Source of the DNA: Ophiostoma sp. CBS 140.51 | Lineage: Eukaryota > Ascomycota > Sordariomycetes > Ophiostomatales > Ophiostomataceae | DNA: 64,000 bases | NCBI GenBank assembly: GCA_029298735.1 | Contig: JANSLP010000102.1 | Coordinates: 32,305-96,304 of the forward strand | Direction of reading: 5' to 3' | Shown here: piece after piece, positions 8,930-20,359 of the stretch | How positions within the stretch are numbered: the first letter of the stretch is position 1 | Layout of the letters: the number at the start of each line of letters is the position of its first letter | Translations under genes and position numbers: made by a program | Notes under the pieces: generated by a model | Seen by the model: the letters and a program-made list of their open reading frames with translations, nothing else | Told to the model about the DNA's origin: nothing | The model's database searches: none

Positions 8930-11542
8930 ATGACCTTGCACCCTGTGCTCCATCGCATAGCCCAGCCGATTGCCGTCCACGAATTCATCGATGCCCTGCG
9001 CGCGGCCGCGCCCCCGCGGTTCCCCAATTATGGCCGCCGCGTCTCTGGCCGGGCGGGCATGGCCATTAGCGGCGGCGTCGACTCCATGGCGCTCGCGTTC
9101 CTGTGCGCCCAGGCCCATAAGAGTATACACGACGTGCACGTTGCAGACAGTGTCGCCGGCGGGTTCTTGGCCATGATTGTGGACCACGGCCTGCGGGAGG
9201 GCAGCGACAAGGAAGCGGCAGCCGTGGCCCAGGCGATGCTGGCCATGGGCCACAGCTGCCAGGTCTGGCCGCTCAAGTGGCAGGGGTATGACACAAACGA
9301 GAACCTCGCGGCCAACATTGCACTCTCCGAATTCCAGATTATCCCTGGGCCCGAGCCCGAGTCGACAATACGAATACACCTACGAGGACTACGACAAGAA
9401 CAAGGGACACAAGGGCTAGGACAAGGCGGGGGGCCAGGGCAGGGAACAGGGCCGCCGGCGTCGGCACTCGAGACGCATGCGCGGCGGCTGCGGTACCGCA
9501 CACTTGGCAACCGGCTGATGCGACAGGGCATCATGTCGCTGCTGCTGGCGCACCACGAAGATGACCAGTACGAGACGGTGCTGATGCGTCTGCTGTCGGG
9601 CCACGGCACCAACATTCGCGGGCTGAGGGGGATGCGCGCGGCCAACGACATCCCCGAGTGCCACGGTATGTACGGCGTGTACCAGAGCGGCGCTGTCGAC
9701 AACAAACAGCGCGAGTATCGGTGGCCGACGCGCGTCCAGCGCAAGTCGGTACGCAGCGAGTTCCAAGACGACATTAAACTAGCGATGAAGCAGTGGCGCC
9801 TGAGCGGCCAGCGCTGGCCGCCGACGGGCGACCTTCTCCAGCAGTGGCAGTGGCTGGCACAGCTGCACGATGCGCCCAACAGCGCGGCGCCGCCGCTACC
9901 GCCGCTCGATACGGAGGACATGGGCGTCATGACGTACCGCCCCCTGTTGGCCTTTCCCAAAGAGCGACTGATTGCCACATGCACGGCCAACAATGTGACA
10001 TGGTTCGAGGACAAGACGAATGCGGACCCGACCATGACGATGCGCAACGCCGTGCGGTACGTGGCCAAGCACCACACGCTACCCAAGGCCCTGCAAAAGC
10101 CAGCCATCCTGCAGCTCGCGGCGCGCTGTGACGCCATGTCGCGACAGCATGATGCCGAGTCGCGACGACTGATTATGCGGCATCAGGTCGTGGTGCGCTT
10201 CAACTCGAGTGTGGGCACCATGGTTGTCCGGCTGCCAAAGATGGAGGCCAAGGCACGGCGGAGGCCGTGGAATAAACAAAAAGACTTTTATTCGGTCGTG
10301 TCGGCCGAGAAGCGTCGTCTGTATCTGCGCACGATTGCAGCTCTTGCTGTGCAGAGACTGCTTGCGTTTGTGACGCCCGAGACAAATGTGACGCCCATCT
10401 CACAACTGCAGAGTGTTGTCGACACTCTGTTTCCTGATCTCGTGGACCCGTCGTCCAGAACAGCAACACAAGCTGCCGCCTTGGACCCCAAGGCATTTAT
10501 GATTTGCAATGTCCACTTCGTGCCGTTTATCGACAACTCCACTCTCCCGGCAAATCCATATTCTTCACCCCCCGCGGCAGCAGCAGATACTTCTTCTTCT
10601 TCTCCCTCTTCATCTTCTTCTCCCACCTACTCCTGGCACATGGCCCGCGCGCCATATCACTCGCCCGAACGCACTGCCCGCGACGTGCCCACCATCCCCG
10701 TCCTTCAATATTATGGCGTGCCCTTCAATCGCCGCATCAACAAGGAACCGACCAGATGGAAATGGGCCGTATGGAGCCCATGGCGACTCTACGACGGCCG
10801 CTTCTGGGTGCGCATGCGCACGCGCCTGCCAAATAACCTGTTCCTCCAGCCCTTTGACATTGACCACAGCAAACCCTTCCGCGAAGCCTTGGGCCAAGGG
10901 CTCAGAGGTCCTGGTCGGCTGGAAGCGTTCTTGGCCACCCTTAAAACCTACGCGCCAGGCAAAGTACGCTACACGCTGCCGGCCATCTACGTTTTGGGCG
11001 ACATCAGCTGGGCCCTGGATCCACAGCACCCTCGGCACCAAAAATACTGGCCCGAAGAGTCGTCCCTCAAACACTACCCGCAGCCTCACCCCTCTTCTTC
11101 TTCTTCTTTTTCTTCTTCTCCCTCCTCGTCCAGGTCAGGCGGCCGGCTCCACAACGACAAGTACAATTCGTACCTGGGCCTCTCCGCGTTGGTACCGCTT
11201 CACACCCCATGGGAGCTTGAGCTTCCCGACTTCTACACCGACCCCACCCAGGGCGAGCCGGGCGTTTATCGTAATAGTGGCTTCCGCACCATTGACATGC
11301 ATGCCTGGGAGCGCCGGCTGCGCTACCAGGACGACATAGCGCGGCTGACGCGCCCCGACCCGTTCCGTCCACCGGGCCAGCTGCTGGCTTTGCCGACGCT
11401 CGGCGTTCATATTCCGGGGATCGAGAACTGGCTGCAGTGGGACGTGCGGTACCGAAAAGTCGACACGGGCGTGCTGGAGACGCTGGCAGCAGCAGCAGTG
11501 GAGAAGATGTATCTGGAGAGGATGTACGGCGGGGAGGGTTAA
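8930..11542 (+). CDS. tRNA(Ile)-lysidine synthetase-like PP-loop ATPase (TilS family)
   Basis: Intronless, 870 aa from the first ATG. The N-terminal PP-loop ATPase domain carries SGGVDSMALAFL (P-loop, about residues 46-57). Further on are LLAHHEDDQYETVLMRLLSGHG and GLRGMR, the family motif LAHHxDDQxET...GxxGLxGM. Bacterial TilS converts C34 of tRNA-Ile(CAU) to lysidine so that it reads AUA. In fungi a mitochondrial role on tRNA-Ile(CAU) is the natural inference, although no clear presequence is visible. The protein is about twice bacterial length: the long C-terminal half holds Ser/Pro-rich inserts (near 10590-10625 and 11090-11135) and conserved-looking blocks such as WKWAVWSPWRLYDGRFWVRM. 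Substrate is inferred; a related PP-loop enzyme (TtcA-like) is less likely because the LAHHxDDQ motif fits TilS. Confidence 0.82.
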   Translation: MTLHPVLHRIAQPIAVHEFIDALRAAAPPRFPNYGRRVSGRAGMAISGGVDSMALAFLCAQAHKSIHDVHVADSVAGGFLAMIVDHGLREGSDKEAAAVAQAMLAMGHSCQVWPLKWQGYDTNENLAANIALSEFQIIPGPEPESTIRIHLRGLRQEQGTQGLGQGGGPGQGTGPPASALETHARRLRYRTLGNRLMRQGIMSLLLAHHEDDQYETVLMRLLSGHGTNIRGLRGMRAANDIPECHGMYGVYQSGAVDNKQREYRWPTRVQRKSVRSEFQDDIKLAMKQWRLSGQRWPPTGDLLQQWQWLAQLHDAPNSAAPPLPPLDTEDMGVMTYRPLLAFPKERLIATCTANNVTWFEDKTNADPTMTMRNAVRYVAKHHTLPKALQKPAILQLAARCDAMSRQHDAESRRLIMRHQVVVRFNSSVGTMVVRLPKMEAKARRRPWNKQKDFYSVVSAEKRRLYLRTIAALAVQRLLAFVTPETNVTPISQLQSVVDTLFPDLVDPSSRTATQAAALDPKAFMICNVHFVPFIDNSTLPANPYSSPPAAAADTSSSSPSSSSSPTYSWHMARAPYHSPERTARDVPTIPVLQYYGVPFNRRINKEPTRWKWAVWSPWRLYDGRFWVRMRTRLPNNLFLQPFDIDHSKPFREALGQGLRGPGRLEAFLATLKTYAPGKVRYTLPAIYVLGDISWALDPQHPRHQKYWPEESSLKHYPQPHPSSSSSFSSSPSSSRSGGRLHNDKYNSYLGLSALVPLHTPWELELPDFYTDPTQGEPGVYRNSGFRTIDMHAWERRLRYQDDIARLTRPDPFRPPGQLLALPTLGVHIPGIENWLQWDVRYRKVDTGVLETLAAAAVEKMYLERMYGGEG

Positions 11543-12121
11543 AAGGAATATGTCTTTTTAATCTAACATGATCATGACGTGATGTATGTCTATGAACTCA
11601 CCTTTAAAATTTAAGGAAAATATCTGAAGCATCTCCAAAAATCACAATAAATTAATCGTCGACAACAAAGTGTCAAGACCAATTCGTCGATGTCCTGACC
11701 GTCGACATGTTGGCCGTCGAATTAATGTAGTCTTTGTCGCACGTGGTTGGGCAATTGGCTGCATGCCCGGATTTGGTAAACAAGGGACACGGGTAGCTCT
11801 TTCTGGGCTTTTTAGCGCGCTTCTCCAGGTCACTTACGCTACAACGACAGCCTTCCCGCTAACAGTCAACATCGACATCCGTTTTCAACATATTCCTCAT
11901 TTCATCTCACCCACTCTACGCGTCTCTCTTCCCACTCCATCACCATGCAGTTTAAACTCTCTTCGTCTCGTTAATGTCGCATTTCTTATGACCGTCATCT
12001 CCGCTGGCCTCAATATCGACATGATTGACGCCTGTCGCAGCTGATTTCTCTCATCCCTTCTTTCACTCAACTCACACTCTTTTCTCACCTCATCTTCTCC
12101 CACATCACCCTCTTCCCCCCC
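11543..12121. other. Intergenic; promoter of the histidine phosphatase gene
   Basis: No supported gene. A short ORF at 11670-12044 has no recognisable domain. The stretch just before 12122 is C/T-rich, as expected for a fungal leader. Confidence 0.5.
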
Positions 12122-13816
12122 ATGACCGATACGGCGATTGGCCGCTGGGCGGTGCGCATTGTAGTCGGCATGGGCCTCTTCCTCGCCATCCACTCGCTCG
12201 TCCTGGCGCTCGTCGCTTCCGAGGCCGTCGCCAGCATGCGGCCTTGGCCCTTGTCCATTGACTTTGCGTTCTTCGACAGCAGCGACGGCGACCACGTGCA
12301 CGCCGACGAGTTCCACAACTTTGGCGCGCCCCAGGAGCCGGATAGGCCGCCGCCGGGGAGTCCCTGGTACGCGCCGCGCGTGTCCGACCTCAACAACCTG
12401 AGTGTCGCCCTCTCGCCCCAGACAAAAGGCGTCTACGGGTTCTTGTTCAACGACTCGACGACGCCCGACGGCGTACCCTATGGCACCTACAACTGGTGCA
12501 ACATGCCACACGTGCGCGCCGACGAGTATGTCGTGCCGCCCGCCGAACAAAAACGGTCGTTGGTCTACGTCGAGCTCGTCCACCGGCACCACAAGCGGAC
12601 GCCGTATGCCTCCAACGGGTTCCCCCACGAGCCGTACAACTGGGAGTGCGACGATGCGCGCATCCATCTGTACGGCGACCCTGTCGCCAACACGGAGAAG
12701 AGGCCCGGTGTCGCGCACTATGTGCCGACCTTTGACGCGCCCAGCAATCCGTTCTTGGCAGCTGCTCCGGCCTGGCATGGTTCTTGCCAGTTCCCACAGC
12801 TGACCTCCGGTGGTCTTGAGGATGCGTGGCAGCACGGTGTCGACCTGTACAAGGTGTATCACGGCCTGCTGGGTTTCTTGCCGGCCATGACCGACGCCGA
12901 CGCCTGGAGCGAGCAGGTCGCCGTCCGCGTCACCAACAACCCCATCACGAGCCAAACGGTCACCATGGTCCTTGGTGGGATGGCGGCGGCAGCAGGTGGT
13001 GGTCCTATTCTTGACACACCGTTGTTGGCGGAGGCCGCCGGTTTTGATAGCCTCGAGCCCCAGTATACATGCCCCGCCGCTGTTAAAATGTTCAAGGCCA
13101 TTACCGCCGCTAGCACCGACTACAATGACAACCAGGGCGGCTCCCCCGTCTGGGCCGAGCACTTGGAACAGCTCGAGCCCCTGTTTGCCAAACTGGACGC
13201 CGCATCGGGTGTCGACCCCGAGGACCCCCACGGGTTCCACGAGAGCGTCGACCACTACTACGACAACCTGTCGGCGCGCCAGTGCCATGGCAAGCCGCCC
13301 GTCGAGGGCATCTCGCAGGACGAGGCCGATACGGTTTTCCGCGTCGGCCAATGGGAGTACTCCCGCATGTACCGCGACGATCTGCGGTCGCTGGCGGCGA
13401 GCGTCGGTGCTTGGGGCGTGTGGGTGGCGCAGCTGGCGGGGCATTTGAGGGTAGCATCCTCTGGAAACAATACAGACAAAGTGAGGTACCGCCACAATGT
13501 CGCCCACGACGGCAGTCTGAGCCGGTTGCTGTCGATCTTGCAGGCAGACGAGATGGTGTGGCCAGGAATGGGCAGCGAAGTGGTTGTCGAGCTATGGAAG
13601 AAGGAAGGTGAAGGCGACGAAAACGAGGACAAGAATGCTACATCGTCGTACGACGTTCGCATTCTCTTCAGCGGCAAAGTATTGCGCTCATCACACCCTA
13701 AGATGGGTCTGCTCGATATGGTGCCGCTGGATGCACTGCTGACCTACATTGATGGGCTGGTGGGTGTCAATGCTTCGTTGCTACCGGCCAAATGCAACGG
13801 GACGAGTCCGTTGTAA
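12122..13816 (+). CDS. Histidine phosphatase (acid phosphatase branch), membrane-anchored or secreted
   Basis: Single exon, 564 aa. A hydrophobic helix at about residues 10-36 is a signal anchor or uncleaved signal. The catalytic segment is LVYVELVHRHHKRTPYASN (R155, H156, R159), a variant of the family RHGxRxP motif with His in place of Gly. The C-terminal partner motif is NVAHDGSL (H462-D463), equivalent to the HD/HAE proton donor. A cysteine-containing middle region (WECDDAR, GSCQFPQ, YTCPAAVK) fits the disulfide pattern of secreted members. The family hydrolyses phosphomonoesters, sometimes phytate, with a phospho-histidine intermediate; the substrate here is unknown. It lies next to the ABC transporter gene in convergent orientation with only 187 bp between, and nothing ties it functionally to the cluster. 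Confidence 0.8.
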   Translation: MTDTAIGRWAVRIVVGMGLFLAIHSLVLALVASEAVASMRPWPLSIDFAFFDSSDGDHVHADEFHNFGAPQEPDRPPPGSPWYAPRVSDLNNLSVALSPQTKGVYGFLFNDSTTPDGVPYGTYNWCNMPHVRADEYVVPPAEQKRSLVYVELVHRHHKRTPYASNGFPHEPYNWECDDARIHLYGDPVANTEKRPGVAHYVPTFDAPSNPFLAAAPAWHGSCQFPQLTSGGLEDAWQHGVDLYKVYHGLLGFLPAMTDADAWSEQVAVRVTNNPITSQTVTMVLGGMAAAAGGGPILDTPLLAEAAGFDSLEPQYTCPAAVKMFKAITAASTDYNDNQGGSPVWAEHLEQLEPLFAKLDAASGVDPEDPHGFHESVDHYYDNLSARQCHGKPPVEGISQDEADTVFRVGQWEYSRMYRDDLRSLAASVGAWGVWVAQLAGHLRVASSGNNTDKVRYRHNVAHDGSLSRLLSILQADEMVWPGMGSEVVVELWKKEGEGDENEDKNATSSYDVRILFSGKVLRSSHPKMGLLDMVPLDALLTYIDGLVGVNASLLPAKCNGTSPL

Positions 13817-14003
13817 AAAAAAAAGCTGTACATGATTTCGTTTCTTATTATTGCATTTCTATTCAATATATCCCATTTCGTTATGATGTTCGTTCCTGCC
13901 GCATGAAAAGTGATGTAAATATGTTGGCGGCCAGTCGTGCTTGCCTTTCTGAAGTATCACGGAAACGGCAACCACGACCGTGTATTTACCCCTATTCTAG
14001 CCC

Positions 14004-17000
14004 CTATTGACTCAAGGCCCCCTCTCCTGACTTGTCTTCAATCCTCACCACCCTCCCGTTGTCCATCTCGACGACGATATCACAAACATCCAGCATCGAC
14101 GCCCGATGCACCACCATGAGCACTGTCTTGCCTGCAAAATTGTGCTCTGGCGATTTGAGCAACTGTTTCACCCGCGCCTCCGTCGCTGCATCCATGGCGC
14201 TCGTGCATTCGTCGAGAATGATGATACGGTTCTGCTGAAGAAGAGCCGACGCCATGCCAAATTGCTGTTGTTGTCCGGCTGACAATGGTAGGTCGGACAT
14301 GGGTCTGTCCAGGATAGCCCGGTGCTTGTTCTCGTCGTCGCTCTTCTCATCGCTACCGTCCTTCTCCCTTAACTGACTCTTGATGTGATCTAGGAGACCG
14401 ACAGCGTCTAGTGCAGACATAATTTCGGCATCAGTCAACCCACTTTCATCCCTCGTGCCCGCGAGCACTTTCCGATGTGAGTGCGTGGGTGGGAAGAACG
14501 GTTCCTGAGGAACAGTTGTGATCCGGTTGCGGATCGTCTGCTTTCGAACCTTGGCCAAATCGACACCGTCAATGGATATTGAGCCGGGTCCTCTCAAGTC
14601 AATGAGACCCAATAGAGCCAATGTCAACGATGACTTGCCGCTGCCTGTACGGCCACGAAGACCAACGAGCTTGCCAGCGGGAATGTGCAACGACACATTT
14701 TTGAGGACATCCAGAGAGGCATCACTACCGTCACTGACACCATACGAAGCCGTCACATGGTCAAACACAATGTCACCATGTTCTGGCCAGCTGTCGGCCA
14801 CCGGCGTCAGATCACCTCCACGATCATGAGGACCATCCTCCGGCACAATCTCTGTCGCGTACTCCCGGATCCGGGCAATCGCTCCCAGACTCGTTTCGAG
14901 TTCGGTGTAGAAGAAGACGAACTGCGATAGACTCTGTCCGAAGCCGAGCATGTTGATCATCGCCAGACCCAAGGCAGCAGCGGCGGCGGCAGCAGATGCA
15001 CCGCCGCCAATTGACGTCGACCGCAGCTGTGTGGCAAAGGCCAGCAAAAGAACAGCTAGTGCAGCCACGATCAAGTCCAGCACCAAATTGAGCCATCGCT
15101 GGATGCAGTACAGCATGTACACGGGACGTTGTGAGTCGTCAAGCCGATGAAGAAAGTCGGCGGCAAAAGCTTGTGCCCAACCAAACGCTCGGATTGTGGG
15201 GAGACCTTCGACAGTTTCCGACACGGACGTGTACAGCGGCGATTTGTTCTCAAGATCGAGGAATCGAAGCTGGCGGGATGTTGCGAGATAAAACTTTTGC
15301 AACAAGTACACGACGCCGACCAAAAACGGAAGGGCAATGGCGAGATAGCCTGAGCCGGAAGCAATGAATGCAAACTGCACAATGCAGACAAGGACGGCTG
15401 TGGGAGGTGAGTGACAGCTCTTTTTTCATGTGAACACCTGCGTGTTACTTACTCGTTACAGTGTTCATTATCGAGATGGGAAGGTATGCCGTGGCATAAT
15501 TCATGTCCTGGCTGAAGCTACAAGCTATTAGGAGACAACAAAAACAATAGACGCCACAAATGAAACATACCGATTCAATATGACGCCCACGTCTGTAGAC
15601 GTGATGAACGACAGCGGCGCGTGAAAGACGGCCGTCAACAGCATCTTGTGCAAGTTGCTTCCTGATACAGGAATGATGATAATCATCATCCACCAAAATG
15701 AGGCTAGACTCAGGATGACGGCCACAACAGAAAACAAAAAGTACACGCCGATAAATAGGCCGCGGTTGATGGCGACATTGTCGGTGAATCGAGTGACCCA
15801 GTATTCTGTCGTCGTTAGAATACAAAACACACAAATGGATACAGGTAAGACTTACGAGATATCTTGGACACGACGGCAAACAATATGGCAATGGCGAGAA
15901 AGATCCACGCCCGAGTCCAGCCCATCGACTGGCCGTACGTTTGGTAGCAGCGGAGGTCGCCTGACCGACGTGCCTTTTCTTTTTCCTTCTCCTTCTCTTT
16001 GTCGACGAGATTCTTTGGTTTTTGCTTCATTGGATTTTGCTTCTTGCCATCAGGTGATGGTGGCTTCTTCTCAAAAGTTGACTTTGAAGCATATATTTGT
16101 TGACCATTATCTGTAGGTATAGCGCGCAGACGCTCGATCTCGGCCACGGCATTGGATCCCATGTCCACATACGAACGGTATTGCGTTGACGACCCGTCGG
16201 CATGCATCAACAAGATGAGGTCGGCCTCGGCCATGGCAAGATGGTGGACTGAAGGTCAGTCAACAACGGTACCTAAAATAATTGCTTTGACAGGGCACTT
16301 ACAAGAACTGGTAGCCATGATGACCGTGGTGTCACCTCGCCGCAATAGGCCACCGGGAGCCAAGAGAGCAGAAAACACGGAGTGCTCTGTCTTGGCATCG
16401 AGTGCATTGAGAACATCGTCGAGAACGACAGCCGGCTTTCTGGCATAGACGGCTCTTGCCAAAGCCACTCTCTGTTTCTGGCCACCACTCAGTGCAGCTC
16501 CACCACTTCCCACAACCTCATCACCCTCGGGAAACTTCTCTTGAGAGTCCTTGTCGTTCAAGGCACACGCTTCACGAACTGTGTTGTACCAAGCATCGTC
16601 AACATCGTCACCGACTGACGGCCCAACAATATTTGACCGCACAGAAGTGTTTACCAGCCACGGAGCCTGCTGGCAGTATGCCATCTCAGTATGCCGTCGT
16701 GTCAAACGACCTTTTGTTGGTGTGACACTTCCTACTATTGCTTTCAACAATGTTGTCTTGCCACACCCCGCTGGCCCAACGACGATGACGAGTTGACCGG
16801 TGTTGACTGTCAATGACAAATCTTTGATAATGGGCAACACTGCATCGTCAAATTTGTGAGCAGGATATCTAAACGACACACAGTCCAGCTGGACGATAGG
16901 GATCTCAAGCTCCACTGGAGCTTCACGGGCTGTGGCTGTCTTCTTCTCTTCGATATCGCGGGTCGGTGTTGATGGTCCAGAGGCTTTGGCCGAGGACCGG

Positions 17001-18958
17001 TCTTCAGCAGCTAAGGTGGACCCAATATCCTCCCTCAACAGGTAGTCCTGAATCCGGTCAAAGCATGCCTTGGCTGCCGTCACTTGTGGGATGGACTGCA
17101 GGACTGTGCCCAGTGGTGTCGTCAACAGCTCCAGCAACGACAGCGTGGTGAACGCCCGCGCTGCTGTGAGGCCACCCTCTTGCACAAACGATGACGACAA
17201 AGGCAACACAAAGAGTGCAAATGCCAATGGCGCCGACAATAGTCGAGGCAGTGCTCCACACAGGTTCATCAGCGCCACCAGCAGTCGGAAATGGGCCGAC
17301 CGTTCCAGCTCGTGGTCTCGTGCAGCTTGTAGGGTTTCAAACGCTTGCGGTGCCGTCTGGCCCTGGGCTTTTATGGACCGCATGTGGCGCAGCAAAGTCG
17401 CCGTCAGCGACACGCGGGCCTGGGTGGCACCCATCCACTGCTTGAGTCGACCTGGTGTGCGGGCAGCCACGACACTATTACCAGCAAACGAGATGATGCC
17501 CAAGACGACGGGGGCAATACAGGCCCAGCCAATCTGCCGCTCGAGCAGCCAGATGGCCATGGCCGCTTCGACGGTGCAGGCGCCAATCTCATAGACCTTT
17601 TCGACCGTCAGAGCGATGCGGTCGACATCGGCACCCATGAGGGCCAAAGCCGCTTTAGCGTCGCCATCGGCACTAGATTTGTTTCCCGAGACGGGTGACT
17701 GAGGAGACGAAGATGCTGTCAAGGTCTTTTGGTAGATGAGACCGACGAGACAGCCACGGACTTTGGTGACGCTGCGGTACAAGTGGTAGTTGTACTGGCC
17801 GCGGGAGATCTGGACGTGTAAGTGTGAATATTTGATTTTTAATTTGACAAGGGGATCAACTTACTGCAATACCAAGGTAGATGAGTGCTGCAGCACCTAT
17901 GAGACCATAGCCATTGTTTCTTCTGCTGCCATCCTCTCCATCAACAGGCTGCTGAACATAGCTGGTGGCCTGCATGATAAGGAATGGCTGGCCATAATTA
18001 AAGGCCATAAAGACTAGCCGGGCAGGTATGGGAATGATCAGAGGGAAAGCCAGTGCCGAGCCAAGTGCCCTGAAGAGTGGCAAGACAGTCTTCTTTTGTG
18101 GCGGTGATATTGGTCCCGTCTGTGTTGTCAATGATACTTTCTTCGTTTGTTCTTCCCAAGCGATTTGCATCTTCTTCGACAGCGTGTCTGATGCAAACTC
18201 GTCTTCAAGTGTCGACAGATCATCAAGAGTAAGTGTTGCACGAAAGCCTCTCAAGAACAGTGTGTTGAGCCACCAGAAAAAGGCAATGCTGTACGGTCCA
18301 CTAATGGCCTCTTTGCTGGCGGGTCGATTGTTTACTCCCCCTTTTTGCTGTTTTGGAAGAGCTTCCAACACGAGAAGGACTAGCCTGAGGGCTAGCCCAG
18401 CGGTGGCGACGGCTGCAAGTGTTGTATTTGTCGGCTGCAACAACCACAGCGTCCGAACGACGACGGCATCAAACAGCACAGTCAACGACAAGAAGATGCC
18501 GAGCACAATAGACGGCCGTCGGCTCCGTGTATGTTCGGCATACGATAGCACGCACACAGCTAGAGTGGCGGCCAGCGCCAGCACAGCAGCAGGGATGGCC
18601 GTTAATGGCCGGGCATTGTGGTCTTTTGACCAGAGGACCAGACTGGCGAGCTGTACAGCGGCCAGTGCAGAGGCGGTTGCCTTCCAATATCAGTCGTGCT
18701 TCATACAATGTAAACACTGGGGAGGGGATTTCTCACCAACTTCACTATGCCGAGCCAGTCTGCACGCCTTCTTGTGGGAACACGCCGCAGGCGCGTAAGA
18801 CGCGGAGGACAATGGACGACCAAGAAGAGCGCACACGGTGCCACGACGAGGATGGACTGCTCAAAAGTGAGCGTGAAATCGAATCCGCCGCGGCAGCCGG
18901 CGGCCACCACCGGGCCGAAAGAACCGTCACTGGACGTGCAGGACATCGAGTTGGACAT
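14004..18958 (-). CDS. Full-length ABCC-type (MRP) ABC transporter
   Basis: Seven exons on the minus strand: 18958-18737, 18680-17865, 17809-16303, 16248-15856, 15805-15571, 15527-equivalent acceptor at 15517 to 15453, and 15397-14004; all phases agree, giving 1543 aa. Order: N-terminal helices (TMD0), TMD1, NBD1, TMD2, NBD2. NBD1 has Walker A GPAGCGKTT (~690), signature LSGGQKQR (~787) and Walker B AVVLDDVLNALD with Asp where a catalytic Glu would be, as is usual in ABCC. NBD2 has GRTGSGKSS (~1330), a weakened signature LSAGQQQQFGMA (~1452) and IIILDECTSAMD (~1470). NRFSQDMNY is the conserved ABCC loop and fixed the acceptor choice at 15518. It is a plasma- or vacuolar-membrane exporter of organic anions or peptides by family. 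Its position next to UstYa and the RiPP-like precursor suggests product export or self-protection (inference). Confidence 0.88.
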
Positions 18959-20359
18959 AATGAGGATGTATCTGTGTGATTATGTGAGAGGCGATGTCCG
19001 ATGGATAGATGGCGGCATGGTCTAAATGGTGTGGGATGAAAATTACGGGATCAAGAAGCCAAAAAAGAACAGAAAAAAAAAATGGAGAAGAATGTACAGA
19101 ACCAGCTCGTAAAGAATTTCAAATTTCAAGATTTACAAGACCAGCAACTTCAGGTGGCCAGTCGAGAAGACATTTTGTTGAAAAGAAGCGAGATATAAAT
19201 TACGGTATGTACAAAATCCATGTGAGAAAGATGATGCACGTCGTCGGACAATGACACCGTTCAAGACGACATATGATTGGCTAATCAACATGCTGTTCTA
19301 GATGTGCTTCGAATAGCCGCCCCCTTGCTTTTGTTCTGGGTCCTGCACACAGCAAACACAGAGCGTATGGAGTGCGTCGTATGTGGTGGGACAGCATATA
19401 CATTCAAGCTTTCTGGCTGACCACCAAAACGGCTCTCCCGCGCTGACCAATTTGACCAATCCGTTGTGCAGACACAGAATGCACACAGTTCTGCTGCGGC
19501 ACAGCAGGATTTGTATGCAACAGGCGTGTCGAGGACGTGTTTTGTGTTTTGGGTGGCGGGGGAGTGAAATGGAGAAGGGGTCGTGCGCAACAGTTGAGGT
19601 TGCAGTCTGATCAGCACAAAACATCGTATATCGATTAGCCTACTGCACCCCATGTCGACTTCCACCAAGCTTTTAAGCGCATCTCTTACCCGCATCTACT
19701 GCCAACTGCCGCCTTACACCATTGCCCTAAAAGAGGTCACAGTATGATCGGGAAGTGTAGTGGCATTTGATTGTATCTATCTTATGAGTTTCGAAACATT
19801 ATTGGCATATCGTGACGCTTGGACACGGTTCTAGTGGCGGGTAATTCAATCCACACAATCGAGGGAGCAACCTCTTACACAGAATATCAGACGGGTTTTC
19901 AATATTTCAGACTTTGGTCCATGAGTACTCATATCAAAAACATCGTTTTACGAGGTAGCCATATACCCCTTTTATTTATCACATGGTCGCTGAGAATGAG
20001 CTGACTGTCACACAACGCAACAACACCACGAAGAATAAACTTGTACAATATTTGTGTGATTGCCGAAGCATAAATCTGGCGATCTGGGGTAAACAATGGA
20101 TGACAAAGACGATTGATAACGAAGTCGGCAGAATTCATACGAGTATCTCGATATGGCAATTGGTGATGCTTATACTCCAAAATTAGAGCGAGGTAAGAAA
20201 ACCCAAACCAGCAGTCAGATAATAATGTATATGGCACAACATGACTTCTCAAAATCGAGAGAGAGAATGTATGCATGTAGATCAATCTCCAGTTCTATAT
20301 ACGCAATTAAACACTTCACCACTTGTGCCCCCAAATTCAAACCGTTCATCTCTGTATAT
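18959..20359. other. Intergenic: ABC transporter promoter side and 3' flank of UstYa-1
   Basis: 1.4 kb without a supported gene. Short ORFs (19285-19695 minus, 19929-20285 minus) show no recognised domain. The A/T content rises towards 20.3 kb. The ABC transporter promoter must lie just right of 18958. Confidence 0.5.
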
